The notes beneath the pieces are model-generated. The model searched no databases and was not told the origin of the DNA. It was given only the letters and a program-made list of their open reading frames with translations. A DNA stretch of 64,000 nt, from the NCBI RefSeq assembly GCF_003014485.1, contig NZ_PYGA01000002.1, positions 434,001 to 498,000 on the forward strand, written 5' to 3'. Position numbers and translations under genes: made by a program. Each line of letters starts with the position of its first letter. Position 1 is the stretch's first letter. This document shows positions 34,614 through 41,765 of this stretch, piece by piece. This stretch comes from Murinocardiopsis flavida. GTDB taxonomy: Bacteria > Actinomycetota > Actinomycetes > Streptosporangiales > Streptosporangiaceae.

Positions 34614-36698
34614 TCAGCAGTGGCACGCGTCATCGCCGGGCCCGGCGCAGTGCCCCGTTGCGCCCGAGGGCACGTCGAGGGTCGGGTTGCGGTCGAAGAA
34701 GCCCACCGGCTTCAGGCTGAAACCGCACGAGTCCACCGGCATGACCGGCCAGTCCTCGGTGCGGGGGAAATGGGTCAGGCCGAAGGTGTGCCACAGCACG
34801 ATGTCCTGGCCGTCGATGTCGCGGTCGGCCCGGACGTAGGCGGGCAGGCCGGCCCCGCCGGGGCTCTGGTTCACGAAGTCGCCGGCCGGGTAGCGCTCCG
34901 CCGGGTCGTACCGGGTCACCCACAGGTGGTGGGTCGCGAACTCCGCCCGGCGGGCGATCGAGGAGCGCCCGTCGGCGAGCAGGGTCGGCTTGCCTTCGGG
35001 GTGCAGCGCGTAGGCGACCGGGCGGCCCAGCCGGTTGTGCACCGACGGGTTCACCACGTGCCAGGTGCGGTCGAGGTGCGGCGCAGCGGGGCGCCGGGCG
35101 CCCTGCTCGGTCCGCAGCCGCGTGGCGGACCGGGCGAACGCGTTGCCGTGCGGGTTCTCCGGACCCATGGCGACGGACGCCACCTCGACCTCGTCCACCG
35201 CGTTCTCGGTGCCGCCGACCGCCATGTCCAGGCGCGCACTGAAAAGGTGCTGGTGGAAGGGTGCCCCCAGCCCGGGCGCGACCTCCGAGTTGTAGGGGCT
35301 GGACCGCTGGTCGTACACCCCCGTGAAGACGACCCCGGTGGCCTTGGCCTCGAACGCGATCGTCCCGTCGAGGTAGAGGTACCAGTAGAAGCCGTAGTCG
35401 TAGTTGCCCACGGTCACGAAGAACGAGATGACCAGCCGCCGCTGGCGCCGGGTCTCGGCGGTGCCGTTGAACGTCTCGGTGTGCTTCCACAGCACCCCGG
35501 CGTCCTCCTCGTGCATGCAGATCGCATTGCGGAGCACCACGGGCTCGCCGTCGGCGTTGGCGACGGTCGCGTCGAGGTAGGTGATGTCGCCGAGGCAGTC
35601 GCAGCCCAGCTCGAGCGCGTTGGCGAGCGAGCCGAGCTGGTACTCGCCGGTGTCGAAGTAGCCCTGCCAGAACCGCACCGGGCTCGGGTCGCCGTAGGGC
35701 ACCACCATCTCCGCGACGGACGCGCGGTGCACGATGGGCCGCACCCGGCCGCCGTCGGCGAAGCCGAGCTGGTGCAGCACGAGGCCCTCGCGCATGTCGT
35801 ACCCCAGCCGCAGGCTCCAGTTCTGCCAGGTGACCACGTTGCCGTCAACCGTGAAGCTCGGCCCCTGGGGCTGGGTGATCTCGATGGGCCGCAGGTCCGT
35901 GCGCGCCGGGCCGGTGAACCCGGGGTCGTGGTAGTCGCCGGACTCCGCCGGGATCGGCTGCGCCCCGGTGTCGACCACCTCGACGACCGCCCGCTTCACC
36001 AGGTCGACGTAGGCCACGAGGCCGTCGAGGGGGTGCGCCCAGGGCAGCTCGCCCGGATGCCGCTGCACGTGGGCGAGCACCCGTGCGATGCGGCGGCCGT
36101 CCTCGCCCGGTATCCCGTGGCGGCCGGCGGAGAGGGCCGCGAGGCACACCTGCTCGGGGTCGGTGATCCCGCGGGACCGCAGCGCCGCCGTGAAGTCCGG
36201 GTCGGCGCGCAGCACCTCGCGGACCAGGGCGTGCTCCTCGCCGAGCAGCGGGAGCTGCCCTTCGGACACGGGGTCGATCGGGGTCCGCGACTCCACCCGC
36301 TCGTCGTGGAGCGCGACGATGACGTCCTCCGATGCCTCCGCGGCGAGGTCGATGAGCAGGACGCGGGCCCGGCGCTCGGGGCGCGTCCCGGGGGTGAAGG
36401 CGAGGACGGTGTCCTTGTGCGGCTCGGCCAGGCCGATGTACGCGATACGCGCCGACTCCGTGAGGACCCCCGCCGCGGTGAGGACCGCGCGGGCCGTGCC
36501 GATCTCCTCGGCGCCCAGCGGATCCAGCGGATGCGGCACCACCCCGGGCCCCAAGACCAGCGCCTCCGCCGGGTCCCCCGCGCTGTGGGGGTGGTCGTGC
36601 GGGGGGTGCTGGTGGTCGTGCGGGGACTGCCCTTGGCCATGCGGGGAGCGCCCGTCGTCGTGCGGGGGGTGCTGGTGCTGCGAGAGGTCTGCTGACAT
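34614..36698 (-). CDS. Copper-containing primary amine oxidase
   Basis: A 694-residue copper amine oxidase. It has the topaquinone precursor Tyr433 in VGNYDYGF, catalytic base Asp349 in YFDTGEYQLG, and copper ligands His482 and His484 (FHQHLFSARLD) and His643 (LTHFPRTEDWP). It oxidises a primary amine to an aldehyde with release of ammonia and H2O2. The start ATG 36698 has GAGGAG eight bases upstream; ATG 36707 is an alternative. Odd features: residues 8-38 are a His-rich stretch (HQHPPHDD...HDHQHPPHDHPH), and the protein ends CAGPGDDACHC, both potential metal-binding tails. No signal peptide is seen. It is the first gene of a roughly 10-kb run. Confidence 0.95.
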   Translation of the reverse strand: MSADLSQHQHPPHDDGRSPHGQGQSPHDHQHPPHDHPHSAGDPAEALVLGPGVVPHPLDPLGAEEIGTARAVLTAAGVLTESARIAYIGLAEPHKDTVLAFTPGTRPERRARVLLIDLAAEASEDVIVALHDERVESRTPIDPVSEGQLPLLGEEHALVREVLRADPDFTAALRSRGITDPEQVCLAALSAGRHGIPGEDGRRIARVLAHVQRHPGELPWAHPLDGLVAYVDLVKRAVVEVVDTGAQPIPAESGDYHDPGFTGPARTDLRPIEITQPQGPSFTVDGNVVTWQNWSLRLGYDMREGLVLHQLGFADGGRVRPIVHRASVAEMVVPYGDPSPVRFWQGYFDTGEYQLGSLANALELGCDCLGDITYLDATVANADGEPVVLRNAICMHEEDAGVLWKHTETFNGTAETRRQRRLVISFFVTVGNYDYGFYWYLYLDGTIAFEAKATGVVFTGVYDQRSSPYNSEVAPGLGAPFHQHLFSARLDMAVGGTENAVDEVEVASVAMGPENPHGNAFARSATRLRTEQGARRPAAPHLDRTWHVVNPSVHNRLGRPVAYALHPEGKPTLLADGRSSIARRAEFATHHLWVTRYDPAERYPAGDFVNQSPGGAGLPAYVRADRDIDGQDIVLWHTFGLTHFPRTEDWPVMPVDSCGFSLKPVGFFDRNPTLDVPSGATGHCAGPGDDACHC

Positions 36699-36777
36699 CG
36701 GCGGCATCTCCTCGGAGTCGGGCGCGGGCCCTGGGGACACAGGCGTCGCCTCGGCGCAGCGGCATGCCGCACCGTTC

Positions 36778-36795
36778 TGCCGGAACGTTCCGGCA
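36778..36795 (-). promoter_or_regulatory. Perfect 18-bp LacI-type palindrome before the amine oxidase
   Basis: TGCCGGAACGTTCCGGCA is a perfect palindrome with a central CG, 80 bases upstream of the amine oxidase start. Its form is typical of LacI-family operators, and the divergent LacI gene at 37201 is the obvious binder. ATTATG immediately upstream on the minus strand could be the -10 box. Confidence 0.75.
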
Positions 36796-36885
36796 TAATG
36801 GTCGAGGCTAGGCTCCGGCCTCTCCGCGGTCAATATCTCCAGTGACACGAAACACAGATTTGACCCACAGCCCCACCCCATTAAC

Positions 36886-36958
36886 ACCAACGCCATCGAC
36901 GTAACGGGTGCGACGGTCTTTTCACGACCCTGGTACCCCTGAGCAAAGGGGGGTGGGT
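36886..36958 (-). repeat. Conserved intergenic block, copy 2
   Basis: The counterpart of 7923-7988, with about 30/36 identical bases across the core (AACGGGTGCGA, TTTTC). It is again followed by a small hairpin-forming run (CCCCT / AGGGG). It lies about 190 bases upstream of the amine oxidase in the same orientation as copy 1 lies upstream of the jelly-roll gene. The minus-strand translation reads GYQGREKTVAPVTS. The rest of 36699-37200 shows no gene. It contains the operator at 36778-36795 and the leaderless promoter of the LacI gene. Confidence 0.6.
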
Positions 36959-37188
36959 TGCCGTCGCGGGCCCCCGCTGCGCGATACTCCGCGAAGCGGG
37001 CGCAGTAGGGGCATGCGCAGCACCCGGCGGCACGGAGCACCACGCCGAAGAGTCCCCGCCAGACCCGCGCCCCTGACGGCAGCGGCACCGAGCCGCCGTA
37101 CCCGCGGCCCCGCGCCACGACAGTCGAGCCCTTCGGGGGAGCGCGTCCACGTGTCGCCCGGCAGCGGGGCGCACGGGGTCCGGTCTCA

Positions 37189-37194
37189 TACGAT
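37189..37194 (+). promoter_or_regulatory. Leaderless -10 box of the second LacI gene
   Basis: TACGAT ends six bases before GTG 37201, the spacing expected when transcription starts at the first codon. GGAG lies too close to the start to act as a ribosome site. Confidence 0.6.
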
Positions 37195-37200
37195 CGGAGC

Positions 37201-38202
37201 GTGCGCGAATCCCGTCCGGTCACCCTCATCACCGTCGCCCGACAGGCCGGCGTCTCCAAGACGACCGCCTCCGACGCCCTCACCGGCACCGGCCGCGTCT
37301 CCCCCGCAACACGGGACCGCGTCATGCAGACCGCCACGATGCTCGGCTACGTCCCCAACAGCTCGGCGCGGCACCTGCGCCGCGCCGTCACCGGGACCAT
37401 CGGCCTGCACCTGCCCGAGGTCCTCACCCGCTCCGACTACTACATGCGCTTCGTGTTCGGCGCCGTCGACCAGGCCGCGGCCCACGGGTACGACCTCACC
37501 CTCATCACCTCCGGCCACGGGTCGGTCCGGCCGCGGCTGCCGCGCGTCGACGGCATCGTGCTCGGCGACCCGCTCGGCGGCGACGCCGCCGTCGAGCACC
37601 TGATCGGCTCCGAACTGCCGATCGTCACCTGCGAGCGCTTCCCCGGCAGGGACGTCCTCGACGGGGTGGTCCGCTCAGAGCACGACGCCGCGCTGCGCGT
37701 CCTGCTCGACCACCTCCACGACGCCGGCGCCCGCCGCCCCGCACTGGTGGTGTCGAGCGGGGAGAGCGACTGGGCCGCCGACCTCGGTCGCGGCTACCGG
37801 GAATGGTGCCGCGAACACCGCGTCGAACCCCGCATCCGCACCATCACCTTCGGCTCCGGGACCGAAGCCGCCGCCCCGGCAGCGGCCGACCTCCTGTCGG
37901 CACACCCCGACACCGACGCACTGGTCTGCGGGCCCGACGGCGCCGCCGCTGCCGCCCTGCCGGTCATCCGCGCGGCGGGCCGCGAAGCAGGCCGCGACCT
38001 CCTCCTCGCCTCGTGCGTGGACAGCCCGGCCATGGCCGAGGCCGACCCGCCGATCACGGCGATCGACCTCCGGCCGCGCGAGGCCGGCGCCCGCTGCGCC
38101 GAACTGCTCTTCGAGGTCCTCAACGGCAGCGCGCCCCCAGGAACCGAGCGCATCCACCCCATCGCCCTCGTCCCCCGCGCCTCCACCCAGGGAACCCACT
38201 GA
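37201..38202 (+). CDS. LacI-family transcriptional regulator (amine oxidase operon)
   Basis: A 333-residue regulator. The N-terminal helix-turn-helix is VTLITVARQAGVSKTTASDALTG (about residues 7-29), followed by SSARHLRRAVTGTIGLHLP and a sensor domain. The recognition region (SKTTASDAL) differs from the first LacI protein (SLATASRSM), matching the different operator (CGGAACGTTCCG rather than AAGCGCTT). It is divergent from the amine oxidase operon and probably controls it and possibly itself. LacI control of amine catabolism is unusual, so the inducer may carry a sugar part. Confidence 0.92.
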   Translation: MRESRPVTLITVARQAGVSKTTASDALTGTGRVSPATRDRVMQTATMLGYVPNSSARHLRRAVTGTIGLHLPEVLTRSDYYMRFVFGAVDQAAAHGYDLTLITSGHGSVRPRLPRVDGIVLGDPLGGDAAVEHLIGSELPIVTCERFPGRDVLDGVVRSEHDAALRVLLDHLHDAGARRPALVVSSGESDWAADLGRGYREWCREHRVEPRIRTITFGSGTEAAAPAAADLLSAHPDTDALVCGPDGAAAAALPVIRAAGREAGRDLLLASCVDSPAMAEADPPITAIDLRPREAGARCAELLFEVLNGSAPPGTERIHPIALVPRASTQGTH

Positions 38203-38215
38203 CCACAGGCCCCCT

Positions 38216-38282
38216 GACCACCGGCCAGCGACCGCCGGACACCGGCCACTGATCGCCGACCGCCGGACACCGATCGCCGACC
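38216..38282. repeat. Imperfect short direct repeats
   Basis: GACCGCCGGACACCG occurs twice and ATCGCCGACC occurs twice within this stretch, after the LacI stop. It is GC-rich and gives weak hairpins. It may act as a bidirectional terminator between convergent genes. Confidence 0.5.
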
Positions 38283-38321
38283 CACCACCTCCGCCCAGCG
38301 GACCAGTGTCCGTCCCGCGCT

Positions 38322-39077
38322 CTAGACGGACCAGGTACGCCGCCAGCGTCGGGGGGACCGCTCCTCGGCGACCAACCTGCCGTGCGACATCCGCCCAACC
38401 CGGTCGCAGAGGGTGCGCGCCCTACCGGGATTGCGGCTGGCGATCACAACGGTGTGCCCCCACCCTGCGAGCGACCGGAGCAGCCTGCCCAACTCGCGGA
38501 CCCCGGCCGGGTCGACCCCCGCGATCGGTTCGTCCAGCAGCAGGAGTTCCGGGTCGTCGAGTAGCGCCGCGGCGATCCCGAACCGCCACGTAGCGGCCGA
38601 CGGCAGCGCCCCCGCCGCCCATTCGGCCCGGTCGGACAGCCCCACGGTCTCCAGCACGGCCTCGGCCCGCGCCGGGGTCACGTCCGAAATGGGCCCTCCG
38701 GAGGCCTGAGCGGGCACGGTGTCGCGGGACTGCCCATACCCAGTGAGGGAACGCAGCACAGCCGACCCGGACCCATCCCGCGGCAGCGCGGGACACTCCA
38801 CCAGGGCCGCCACCCGGTCCAACTCGCCGCGGTCGTACGGGGAGCGGCGAACCACGCGCACCTCACCCGATGTCGCCGCCAACCGGCCGGCCAGCAGCCG
38901 CAGCACCGTGCTCTTCCCCGCGCCGCGGGGCCCCACAATCCCGTAGATCTCCCCCCGGCGGACCACCAGGTCCACCCCGTCCACGGCAACCCGATCCCCG
39001 AAGTACCTGGTCAGCCCGGTCGCGGCCACCAGAACGCCAGGGCGACCGTCCACCACCGCCTGAGCTGTGCTCTCCAT
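38322..39077 (-). CDS. Orphan ABC transporter ATPase
   Basis: A 251-residue ABC ATPase with Walker A GPRGAGKST and a strong Walker B LLLLDEPIAGVDP. The signature motif region reads LPSAATWRFGIAAALLDDP, where drug-export ATPases have LSGGM-type sequence. Start is at ATG 39077 (a GTG-type start at 39119 would add an unlikely tail). No permease gene is adjacent. The degenerate signature raises doubt about full ATPase coupling. It resembles DrrA/CcmA-type exporter ATPases in general layout. Confidence 0.85.
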   Translation of the reverse strand: MESTAQAVVDGRPGVLVAATGLTRYFGDRVAVDGVDLVVRRGEIYGIVGPRGAGKSTVLRLLAGRLAATSGEVRVVRRSPYDRGELDRVAALVECPALPRDGSGSAVLRSLTGYGQSRDTVPAQASGGPISDVTPARAEAVLETVGLSDRAEWAAGALPSAATWRFGIAAALLDDPELLLLDEPIAGVDPAGVRELGRLLRSLAGWGHTVVIASRNPGRARTLCDRVGRMSHGRLVAEERSPRRWRRTWSV

Positions 39078-39290
39078 GCGACGAGCATCACCGGTCCGGC
39101 GCCCGTCCACATCACCCACCGAGCGACACTCGCCCTACCCACCAGAGCGCAGCCGCCTACGACCCACGCTGTACACCCCCCGCCCCACCGTCGGCGGCAC
39201 GCCGCCGACCACGACAGGGCGGTCCCCGGCGCGGGTGCGCAGGACCACGTGAGGGCGGAAAACCCGTCCTGCACACCGGTTCGGATGCGC

Positions 39291-39296
39291 TAGAGT
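39291..39296 (+). promoter_or_regulatory. Probable tRNA promoter -10 box
   Basis: TAGAGT lies 43 bases upstream of the tRNA. With CCTGCA 17 bases further upstream it forms a plausible but weak -35/-10 pair. The rest of 39078-39338 contains no gene. Confidence 0.5.
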
Positions 39297-39338
39297 GGTG
39301 CCTGTTCGCAGGGGCGTAGGGCGCCTCCGACGAACACA

Positions 39339-39412
<74 letters not shown>

Positions 39413-39419
39413 CGCAGGT

Positions 39420-39456
39420 CAGAAGGGGTGTCGCCCATCGGGTGACACCCCTTCTG
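39420..39456 (+). terminator. Terminator after tRNA-Pro
   Basis: CAGAAGGGGTGTC pairs with GACACCCCTTCTG, with a further inner CCC/GGG pair around the loop. It begins eight bases after the tRNA, an expected place for the tRNA terminator. Confidence 0.88.
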
Positions 39457-39546
39457 CTGTCCCTGGGAGCCTAGTTGGGAGCCAAGCCCACCGGATCCGG
39501 ACGTAGTGACGGTGGGCGCTCCGCCGCTCGCGCGGATGTGTGGGGA

Positions 39547-40836
39547 TCAGTAGGCGTCGAACCGGACGTCCACGGATGTGGCGCCTCGGAGGGGTGTGAT
39601 CTGTTCGGCCTCGTGGCGGAGTGCCATTGTGACCCGCTCTCGCGGCGGGGCGAAGGTCGTGATGGTGATGAGCAGCTTGCGGCCGCTCTTGCGGGGGCGC
39701 CATATGCCGATGACCTCGCCGTCGGCGAGGACCGTGCCCGGTTCGCCGACCGACTTCCACACGTCGCGGTGGTACTTCTTGTCGACGATCGTCTCGCGGT
39801 CGCGCAGCTGGGTGTAGGGGTCCCGGGGCGGGAGCAGGCGCACACCCTTCGGGGCCGGTGCCGACCGCAGCGCGTCGAGATCTGAGGTGAGGACCCATGC
39901 CGTGCCGTCGAATTCGACCGGGGTCAGTTCGTCCTCGACCAGGCTCCACCAGGGGTCGGTGTCACCGGCGCGGATGCCCAGCCATGCGGCGAAGGCGCCG
40001 CGTGTCGACGGCCCGTAGCAGCGCAGGTAGCGGCGGAGCAGTTCGGCACGCGCGGACTCCGGACTGACCGCCGGGGCGGACTCCGGACTGACTGCCGGGG
40101 CGACCGCCTGGTCTACCTCCTGGCCGACTGTCGAGTTGGCGGCCGCCGTGTCGGCTGCCGGGGCGACCTCCGGGGGCGGGTGGCCCAGCCACTCTTCGAT
40201 CAGGACGAATGGGGCCTTGTTCCCGGAGCGCGCCGCGAAGCAGACGACTCCCTGCAAGGTGAGGATGCGGAGGCAGAAGTGCACCACGCCCTCGCCGAGC
40301 GGCTGGCCCGCTGCGTAGGGACCTTCTTCGTCCCAGATGGCGCGTCGGCTCGGCGGCAGCGTGGGTGCGATGCGCGCGGCGATCTCCGCGCCCAGCTCAT
40401 TGATGGCGAGCCGGCGCCCGGACAGCACGTCCGCGATCTCGGCGCCGGTGCGCTCGACCGCCTCCGTGAGGCTCATGCCGAGCCGGTCCACCGCCGGACC
40501 CACGCCGAGAACGAAGTGGCGCCGCGCCTCCTCGGTCGGCGGCAGCACGCCGGTGGTGAACACCGGTGTGTCGGCGACCGGGAAGAAGTACGGCGAGCCG
40601 CGCATGCACCAGGTCTGGAGCAGACTCTTCTCCTCGGCGACCGCTTCGGCCATGCGCTCCTGCGTGAGGCCGTCCACTCGGGCGTGCAGCGCGAGCAGCG
40701 CCGACCCCGGCGGAGTGTTCTGGATGCCGCACAGCCCGGCCGCCTCGACCAGTCCGTCGCCGCTCAGCTGCTCGGCGAGGCGGTGGGCGCCCAGCCGGAA
40801 CGCGGTCACGTCGCGCTTGGAAACCTTGTCGGCCAC
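39547..40836 (-). CDS. Winged-helix DNA-binding protein (AlkX/YcaQ-like, HTH_42)
   Basis: A 429-residue protein of the winged-helix family that contains AlkX-type DNA-binding proteins and is related to YcaQ/AlkZ DNA glycosylases. Visible blocks are FRLGAHRLAEQL, GIQNTPPGSALLALHARVDGLT, LLQTWCMRGSPYFFP, LLRRYLRCYGPSTRGAFAAWLGI and the C-terminal GEVIGIWRPRKSGRKLLITI. A short duplicated insert, AVSPESAPAVSPESA, sits near residue 250. It lacks the obvious QxQ-type glycosylase motif, so base excision activity is uncertain. It is monocistronic. Confidence 0.85.
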   Translation of the reverse strand: MADKVSKRDVTAFRLGAHRLAEQLSGDGLVEAAGLCGIQNTPPGSALLALHARVDGLTQERMAEAVAEEKSLLQTWCMRGSPYFFPVADTPVFTTGVLPPTEEARRHFVLGVGPAVDRLGMSLTEAVERTGAEIADVLSGRRLAINELGAEIAARIAPTLPPSRRAIWDEEGPYAAGQPLGEGVVHFCLRILTLQGVVCFAARSGNKAPFVLIEEWLGHPPPEVAPAADTAAANSTVGQEVDQAVAPAVSPESAPAVSPESARAELLRRYLRCYGPSTRGAFAAWLGIRAGDTDPWWSLVEDELTPVEFDGTAWVLTSDLDALRSAPAPKGVRLLPPRDPYTQLRDRETIVDKKYHRDVWKSVGEPGTVLADGEVIGIWRPRKSGRKLLITITTFAPPRERVTMALRHEAEQITPLRGATSVDVRFDAY

Positions 40837-40883
40837 CGGCCGACATTATCGCGGCCCGCCGACCGACCCGCGTGAGACGCTCC

Positions 40884-40932
40884 GTCAGCCCGCCAGCCCG
40901 TCAGCCCGTCAGCCCGTCAGCCCGTCAGCCCG
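40884..40932. repeat. 8-bp tandem repeat (GTCAGCCC), about six units
   Basis: GTCAGCCC repeated in tandem, with one CGCCAGCCC variant, in the 129-bp gap between the winged-helix gene start and the last ATPase gene of the hydantoin operon. It is a candidate variable-number tract. Confidence 0.9.
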
Positions 40933-40965
40933 CGGCCAGGGTGTTCTCGCGCTCACGGCGGCGGA

Positions 40966-41751
40966 TCACGGCTCCGCGGTCTCCTCGAAGGTCATGCGCT
41001 CGCCCAGCACCGGAACAGCGCTGAGAAGCTCCCGGGTGTAGGGGGCCGAAGGGTTGTCCAACAGCGACTCCGTGGGCCCCGAGTCGACGATGCCGCCGTC
41101 GCGCATGACGTGTATCGCGTCGCTGATGTAGCGGACGACCGCCAGGTTGTGCGAGATGAAGACGATCGAGAGCCCCAGCGCCTGCAGGAGCTCGCGCAGG
41201 AGGTTCAGGACGGTGCTCTGCACGGAGACGTCGAGTGCGGACGTCACCTCATCGGCGATCAGCACGTCCGGTTCGCCGGCCAGGGCCCGTGCGATGGTGA
41301 TGCGCTGGCGTTGGCCTCCGGAGAACGCGCTGGGCAGGGCGCCTGCGCGGTCCGGGTCCAGGTGCACCTGCTCGAGCAGCTCGCGTACGCGGCTGCGCCG
41401 TTGCGCGCGGGTCCACGTGCGCCCCGTGGCCAGAGTGGCCTCGGCGATCGACGCACCGACGGGCATCCGGGGGTCGAGGGCGGAGTACGGGTCCTGGAAG
41501 ATCAACTGCATGCGGCGGCGGGCGGCGCGGGCCCGCCCGCCCCGCCCCACAGCGCTGACGCCGTTGACCCGGATGTCACCTGAGCTGATCGGAGCCAGGC
41601 CCACGGCGGCATTGGCGATCGAGGACTTTCCGGAACCCGATTCACCCACCAGGCCGATGGTGCGCCCGCGTTCGAGGCGCAATGACACGTCCGAGACCAC
41701 GGGTCGCGCACCGTACCGGATACTCAGATTCTCGATCTCCAGAGCCGTCAC
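40966..41751 (-). CDS. ABC transporter ATPase, DppF type (hydantoin operon)
   Basis: A 261-residue ATPase with Walker [11 protein letters not shown]-loop LIFQDPYSALDPRMPVG, signature FSGGQRQR and Walker B VLIADEVTSALDV. GTG 41751 is preferred because AGGAG lies eight bases upstream. GTG 41769 overlaps the previous stop but lacks a site. It supplies the second ATPase for the transporter whose first ATPase is fused to the permease. Confidence 0.92.
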   Translation of the reverse strand: MTALEIENLSIRYGARPVVSDVSLRLERGRTIGLVGESGSGKSSIANAAVGLAPISSGDIRVNGVSAVGRGGRARAARRRMQLIFQDPYSALDPRMPVGASIAEATLATGRTWTRAQRRSRVRELLEQVHLDPDRAGALPSAFSGGQRQRITIARALAGEPDVLIADEVTSALDVSVQSTVLNLLRELLQALGLSIVFISHNLAVVRYISDAIHVMRDGGIVDSGPTESLLDNPSAPYTRELLSAVPVLGERMTFEETAEP

Positions 41752-41765
41752 AGTGAAGTCTCCTC

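Noticed and set aside
34614-37337. 907-residue form of the amine oxidase
   Set aside because: The extra ~210 residues cross the operator and intergenic repeat, lack domain character and would start opposite the LacI gene.
39547-40836. Functional AlkZ/YcaQ DNA glycosylase
   Set aside because: The family resemblance is clear but the glycosylase active-site motif is not evident, so only a DNA-binding role is claimed.
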